Of a stretch of 64,000 nt of DNA, positions 60,870-64,000 are shown in pieces. The stretch is from Sandaracinobacter neustonicus. Lineage in GTDB: Bacteria; Pseudomonadota; Alphaproteobacteria; Sphingomonadales; Sphingomonadaceae. Both the position numbers and the translations under genes were made by a program. The first letter of the stretch is position 1; every line of letters begins with the position of its first letter. The DNA lies in NCBI RefSeq assembly GCF_006385875.1, contig NZ_VFSU01000019.1:62001-126000 (forward strand). Reading direction: 5' to 3'. The notes beneath the pieces are model-generated. The model was not told the origin of the DNA, did not search any database, and saw nothing but the letters and a program-made list of their open reading frames with translations.

Positions 60870-61343
60870 ATGAGCGACCCGATCACCCCCGCAGGCATGG
60901 CCGCCCTGAAGGCCCGCTACGATCACCTGTTCGCCACCGAACGCCCGCAAATGGTGGAGGTCGTCAGCTGGGCGGCAGGCAACGGAGACCGCTCCGAAAA
61001 CGGAGACTATCTCTACGGCCGCAAGCGCCTGCGCGAGATCGACCGCGAACTGGGGCACCTGTCGCGACGCATGAAAGACCTGCAAGTCGTCGACCCATCC
61101 CGCCAGCCGGACAAGACCCGCATCTTCTTCGGCGCGACAATCAAGGTGGTGGACGAAGACGACCGCGAACAAACCCTCACCCTCGTCGGCCGCGACGAAG
61201 CCGACGCGGGCGCCGGCCGCATCGCCTGGAACAGCCCGGTCGCCATAGCCCTGAAAGGCGCCCGCATCGGCGAAACCCGAACCGCCCGCCTCCCAGCCGG
61301 GGAGCGGTATCTGGAAGTGCGGGAGATCAACTATCCGGGCTGA
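60870..61343 (+). CDS. greB: transcription elongation factor GreB
   Basis: A 157-residue GreA/GreB factor that enters the RNA polymerase secondary channel and stimulates cleavage of backtracked RNA. The N-terminal coiled coil carries the tip acidic residues in GNGDRSENGDYLYGRKRLREIDREL, and the C-terminal globular domain reads VFFGATIKVVDEDD-like (here IFFGATIKVVDEDD) and LVGRDEADAGAGRIAWNSPVAIALKGARIGE. The YGRKRLREIDRELGHLSRRM block is GreB-specific. Start ATG 60870. Confidence 0.94.
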   Translation: MSDPITPAGMAALKARYDHLFATERPQMVEVVSWAAGNGDRSENGDYLYGRKRLREIDRELGHLSRRMKDLQVVDPSRQPDKTRIFFGATIKVVDEDDREQTLTLVGRDEADAGAGRIAWNSPVAIALKGARIGETRTARLPAGERYLEVREINYPG

Positions 61344-61440
61344 TTGAGGATTATTTTTGCCGCATCTAAACAATTCATCGATTTCTTCAGTGAAATTGTT
61401 AACGTCTATCATCAGACATATCCGCACGGGGGCGCGCGCA

Positions 61441-62532
61441 ATGTCGACGATGGACCTGATCGAAGAAATCTACAGTTCGATCGACGACGATGAAGCTTTT
61501 GCCCGTCTTCCGGACACTATATCTGCACTAGCGCGCTCCAGATCGACGCTCATCTACCGTATCCGCAACGACGACGGCGCCTGCACCATCTCCGCCTATA
61601 GTCATTTCACCTCCGCCCAGCACGATCTTTATGAGAACCGATACGCGTTCGACAATCCATGGGCCCGCCGCGTCCAGTCGCTTGGGCTAACGGGCCGCGC
61701 GATTGCCCTATGCGATCTCGTGCCCGAACAGGAAATTATGCGAAGTGAATTCTACCATGAATTCATGCGCGCCAACGGGGACGACACCGGCCGCTGCATA
61801 GGCGGTGAGTTCCACATGCGGGACAGCCGGCTGATCATCGCCTCCCACCGTGCCCTTCGGGCCCGTCCCTATGGCGATGCGGACGTCGCCCGGATGGAGA
61901 TGGCGCTGCGCCACGTCCGCCGGGCACTGTCCACCCGAGACGAACTGGCAAACCTGCGCTGGCATGGCGGCCTGCTGGAATCCCTGCTGAATCAGGAGGA
62001 GCGCGCGATGCTGGTGCTCGGCGCCGGTGCGCGCGTCCGTTACTGCAACGCCGCCGCCGAACATATCCTCTCCGGCGGCCACGGCATGCGCCTGCGCGGC
62101 GGGCACCTCCTTCTTGCCGGCGCGGCCAGCCAATCCGCATTGCAACGCGCGCTGGACGACATCCTGAACCGCCGGGCCGAAACCCCCTCCAGCTTCGCGG
62201 TGCCGCGCCGGGACGCCGCCACGGCGTTCGAATTCCGCCTCAGCCCGCTGCGGCTGAAGGGCGAGGATCTCTGCATCCTCACCATCCTGGACCCGGCCCG
62301 CCCGACCACGAACGACTGGCCCATGGTCGCCCGCATGTTCGGCCTCACACCGACCGAACTCGCCCTCGTGCAGGAACTGCACACCGGCCGGTCACTGGCC
62401 GACATCGCCGACAGCCGCCACCGCTCCATCGAAACCCTGCGCACGCAATTGAAGGCCATATTCCAGAAAACCGGCTTCAACCGCCAAAGTACCCTGCTGG
62501 GCGGCATCGAACGCCTGCTGCGGCAGGGCTGA
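61441..62532 (+). CDS. LuxR-family (HTH) transcriptional regulator
   Basis: A 363-residue regulator with a C-terminal LuxR-type helix-turn-helix (about 305-362: LTPTELALVQELHTGRSLADIADSRHRSIETLRTQLKAIFQKTGFNRQSTLL). The N-terminal part has a PAS/GAF-like sensor region of unknown ligand (IEEIYSSIDDDEAFARLPDTISALARS...DLYENRYAFDNPWARRV). Such regulators are common in sphingomonads next to exoprotein genes. The ATG at 61441 (MSTMDLIEE) was chosen; an upstream TTG is possible. It precedes the GloVer/PEP-CTERM gene by 98 bases and may control it. Confidence 0.82.
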   Translation: MSTMDLIEEIYSSIDDDEAFARLPDTISALARSRSTLIYRIRNDDGACTISAYSHFTSAQHDLYENRYAFDNPWARRVQSLGLTGRAIALCDLVPEQEIMRSEFYHEFMRANGDDTGRCIGGEFHMRDSRLIIASHRALRARPYGDADVARMEMALRHVRRALSTRDELANLRWHGGLLESLLNQEERAMLVLGAGARVRYCNAAAEHILSGGHGMRLRGGHLLLAGAASQSALQRALDDILNRRAETPSSFAVPRRDAATAFEFRLSPLRLKGEDLCILTILDPARPTTNDWPMVARMFGLTPTELALVQELHTGRSLADIADSRHRSIETLRTQLKAIFQKTGFNRQSTLLGGIERLLRQG

Positions 62533-62630
62533 CCGCCCTGAAAATCACCCGGACGGGTGATGGAATGCCGCATCGCGGCAGATAGTTTTCCCGCGCATCC
62601 ATGTGGATGAAACAGCGGGGAAAAAACATC

Positions 62631-63914
62631 ATGCGTCATTCAATCATGGCGGCGCTATTCGTCAGCGCCGCAATCGCCACACCGGCTGCGGCCGTCACCA
62701 TCACCAACCTGTTCAACTTCAGCCCGGCCAGTGGCTACTCTTCGCGTGGCGAACTCGTCGCCGATGCCGCCGGCAACCTCTATGGCACGACGAGATCAGG
62801 CGGCGCGAACGGAGTTGGCACCCTGTTCCGCCTTGGAACGGATGGCGTCTATTCCGTGTTGCACAACTTCAGCAGCGCGAGTGGAGGCGTTGCCGAAGCC
62901 GGGCTGACCATCGACGCCGCCGGCAATCTCTATGGCACGACCTCTGCAGGCGGCGCCAACGGCTTGGGCACCGTGTTCCGGGTTGGAACGGATGGTTACT
63001 CTGTGCTGCACGATTTCGACTCGGCTGGCGGAGGCAATCCTCGAGGTGGGGTCATCCTCGATTCGTCGGGCAACCTCTATGGAACGGCATATAATTACGG
63101 AGCAGCCAACCGGGGAACAATCTACAAGATCAGCACGGACGGCGATTACACCGTTCTGCACAATTTCACGGCGCTGCAAACCGGATACCATCCGCAAGCC
63201 GGCCTGACGTTGGGCGCGGACGGCTATCTCTATGGCACAGCGAGCGGCGGCATTCCTGCGGTCCAGGCCGGAACCATCTTCAAGCTGGCCACCGATGGCA
63301 GCGACTACACCCTGCTGCACAGCTTCGGGATCTCCGGGGACGGCAGATACCCGCAAATGGAGATGATCGCAGACGCTGCGGGCAATATGTACGGAACGAC
63401 GAATCAGGGCGGTGGGAGCGGATATAACAGTATCGGCACCATTTTCCGTATTGGAACGGACGGCGAATATTCCGTGATCCATACCTTCGTCGGCGAAACC
63501 AACGGATCTTACCCCGTTGGCAACCTGCTTCTGGATGCCGCCGGCAACCTGTATGGCACAACCACCTCAGGCGGAATCAACCAGAATGGCACAGTGTTCC
63601 GGCTGAGCGCGGACGGCGATTATTCGGTGCTGTATAAATTCGCGACCTATGGGGGGTACGGCAGAAGCCCCTATGCCGGCTTGTTGGCGGATGCGGAAGG
63701 CAATCTCTATGGATCGACTTCCAGCTCGGACGGATCAAATCTCTACGGCTCCATCTTCAAATTAAGCGACGTGGGCTATGTGCTCCCTGCCGTCACCCCG
63801 CCCCCCGTGGGCGGCATTCCGGAACCCGCCACCTGGGCCATGCTGATCGTCGGCTTCGGGCTGGTGGGTGTATCCGCACGCCGGCGTGCGCGCATCATGA
63901 GCATCGGAAATTAA
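62631..63914 (+). CDS. GloVer-repeat exoprotein with PEPxxWA-CTERM anchor
   Basis: A 427-residue exported protein. The signal peptide (MRHSIMAALFVSAAIATPAAA) is followed by seven tandem Gloeo/Verruco (GloVer) repeats of about 45-50 residues, each with DAAGNLYGTT, a GG/NG loop, GT(V/I)F(R/K), a DG turn and Y(S/T)VLHNF. The C-terminus is PVGGIPEPATWAMLIVGFGLVGVSARRRAR, a PEPxxWA-CTERM sorting signal recognised by an exosortase and linked to exopolysaccharide export. The ATG at 62631 was chosen; an ATG ten codons earlier is possible. The beta-propeller-like repeats may bind surface glycans. Confidence 0.88.
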   Translation: MRHSIMAALFVSAAIATPAAAVTITNLFNFSPASGYSSRGELVADAAGNLYGTTRSGGANGVGTLFRLGTDGVYSVLHNFSSASGGVAEAGLTIDAAGNLYGTTSAGGANGLGTVFRVGTDGYSVLHDFDSAGGGNPRGGVILDSSGNLYGTAYNYGAANRGTIYKISTDGDYTVLHNFTALQTGYHPQAGLTLGADGYLYGTASGGIPAVQAGTIFKLATDGSDYTLLHSFGISGDGRYPQMEMIADAAGNMYGTTNQGGGSGYNSIGTIFRIGTDGEYSVIHTFVGETNGSYPVGNLLLDAAGNLYGTTTSGGINQNGTVFRLSADGDYSVLYKFATYGGYGRSPYAGLLADAEGNLYGSTSSSDGSNLYGSIFKLSDVGYVLPAVTPPPVGGIPEPATWAMLIVGFGLVGVSARRRARIMSIGN

Positions 63915-63952
63915 ACAGTTCAGGCGCGATGCCCGGATGTTGCCGGGCGCCT

Positions 63953-63979
63953 GCCGGGCGGGGGACTTCCCCGCCCGGC
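63953..63979 (+). terminator. hairpin after the GloVer gene
   Basis: A perfect 11-base GC-rich stem with a five-base GACTT loop starts 38 bases after the stop codon. No T-tract follows, so it may act as a transcript-end stabiliser or weak terminator. Confidence 0.55.
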
Positions 63980-64000
63980 GAAATTCCGTGGAACATGTCC

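Noticed and set aside
1-64000. CRISPR array, prophage, rRNA or tRNA genes
   Set aside because: No regularly spaced direct repeats, phage structural genes, rRNA-like sequence or tRNA cloverleaf were found by reading through the window.

Overview
The window is a high-GC chromosomal stretch that most resembles an alphaproteobacterium of the order Sphingomonadales. The clues are a recA / DUF2062 / smpB / dapA block, a CarD-type regulator, a PEPxxWA-CTERM exoprotein, TonB-dependent uptake, and several families of short GC-rich intergenic repeats. No rRNA, tRNA, CRISPR array, insertion sequence or prophage was recognised. About 55 genes can be supported, and most are packed in operons with 1-8 bp overlaps.

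Layout. 1-6.6 kb (minus strand): end of a small membrane protein, a repeat island, then a tightly coupled operon of POT peptide transporter, lipoprotein amidohydrolase, degenerate amidohydrolase, NnrU-like membrane protein and SDR. 6.7-9.9 kb: an orphan MoxR-type AAA+ ATPase, an AT-rich patch with a coiled-coil membrane protein (likely acquired), an unknown membrane protein and a TetR regulator. 10.0-16.6 kb (plus): secreted/lipoprotein genes comprising a beta-helix lipoprotein and its diheme cytochrome partner, a large zinc metalloprotease, two tandem paralogous lipoproteins and a TPM-domain lipoprotein.

17.2-45.6 kb is an accessory catabolic region rich in amide and N-heterocycle enzymes. 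It has Rieske oxygenase + allophanate hydrolase + glutathionyl-hydroquinone reductase + acyl-CoA ligase; a deaminase-type amidohydrolase; VOC protein + SBF transporter + TauD-like oxygenase; SDR + isochorismatase-type hydrolase + DUF4105 protein; ribokinase-like kinase + RutA-like flavin monooxygenase + RutB-like hydrolase + M20 hydrolase + a protein fusing an AraC regulator to an acetamidase/formamidase; then VOC + YgiD-type dioxygenase + formamidase + TauD oxygenase + serine hydrolase; an MFS transporter; and a TonB-dependent receptor broken by a one-base deletion. Taken together this looks like import, oxygenative ring opening and stepwise release of ammonia, formate and CO2 from an unidentified nitrogen-containing compound. 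The substrate cannot be read from sequence.

45.9-48.9 kb is an anaerobic-response unit: an FNR-type regulator, OmpW and HemN, with a good FNR box in the ompW/hemN spacer. 49.2-52 kb carries two membrane proteins (DUF4010 MgtC-like and MgtE). 52.4-61.3 kb is housekeeping: adhesin-like DUF2807 protein, CarD, RecA (with an SOS-type box), a sensor-less hybrid histidine kinase, DUF2062, SmpB, DapA, lytic transglycosylase and GreB. 61.4-64 kb has a LuxR-type regulator and a seven-repeat GloVer/PEP-CTERM exoprotein.

Repeat islands between operons share a recurring internal order of four repeat types (R1-R4 below).
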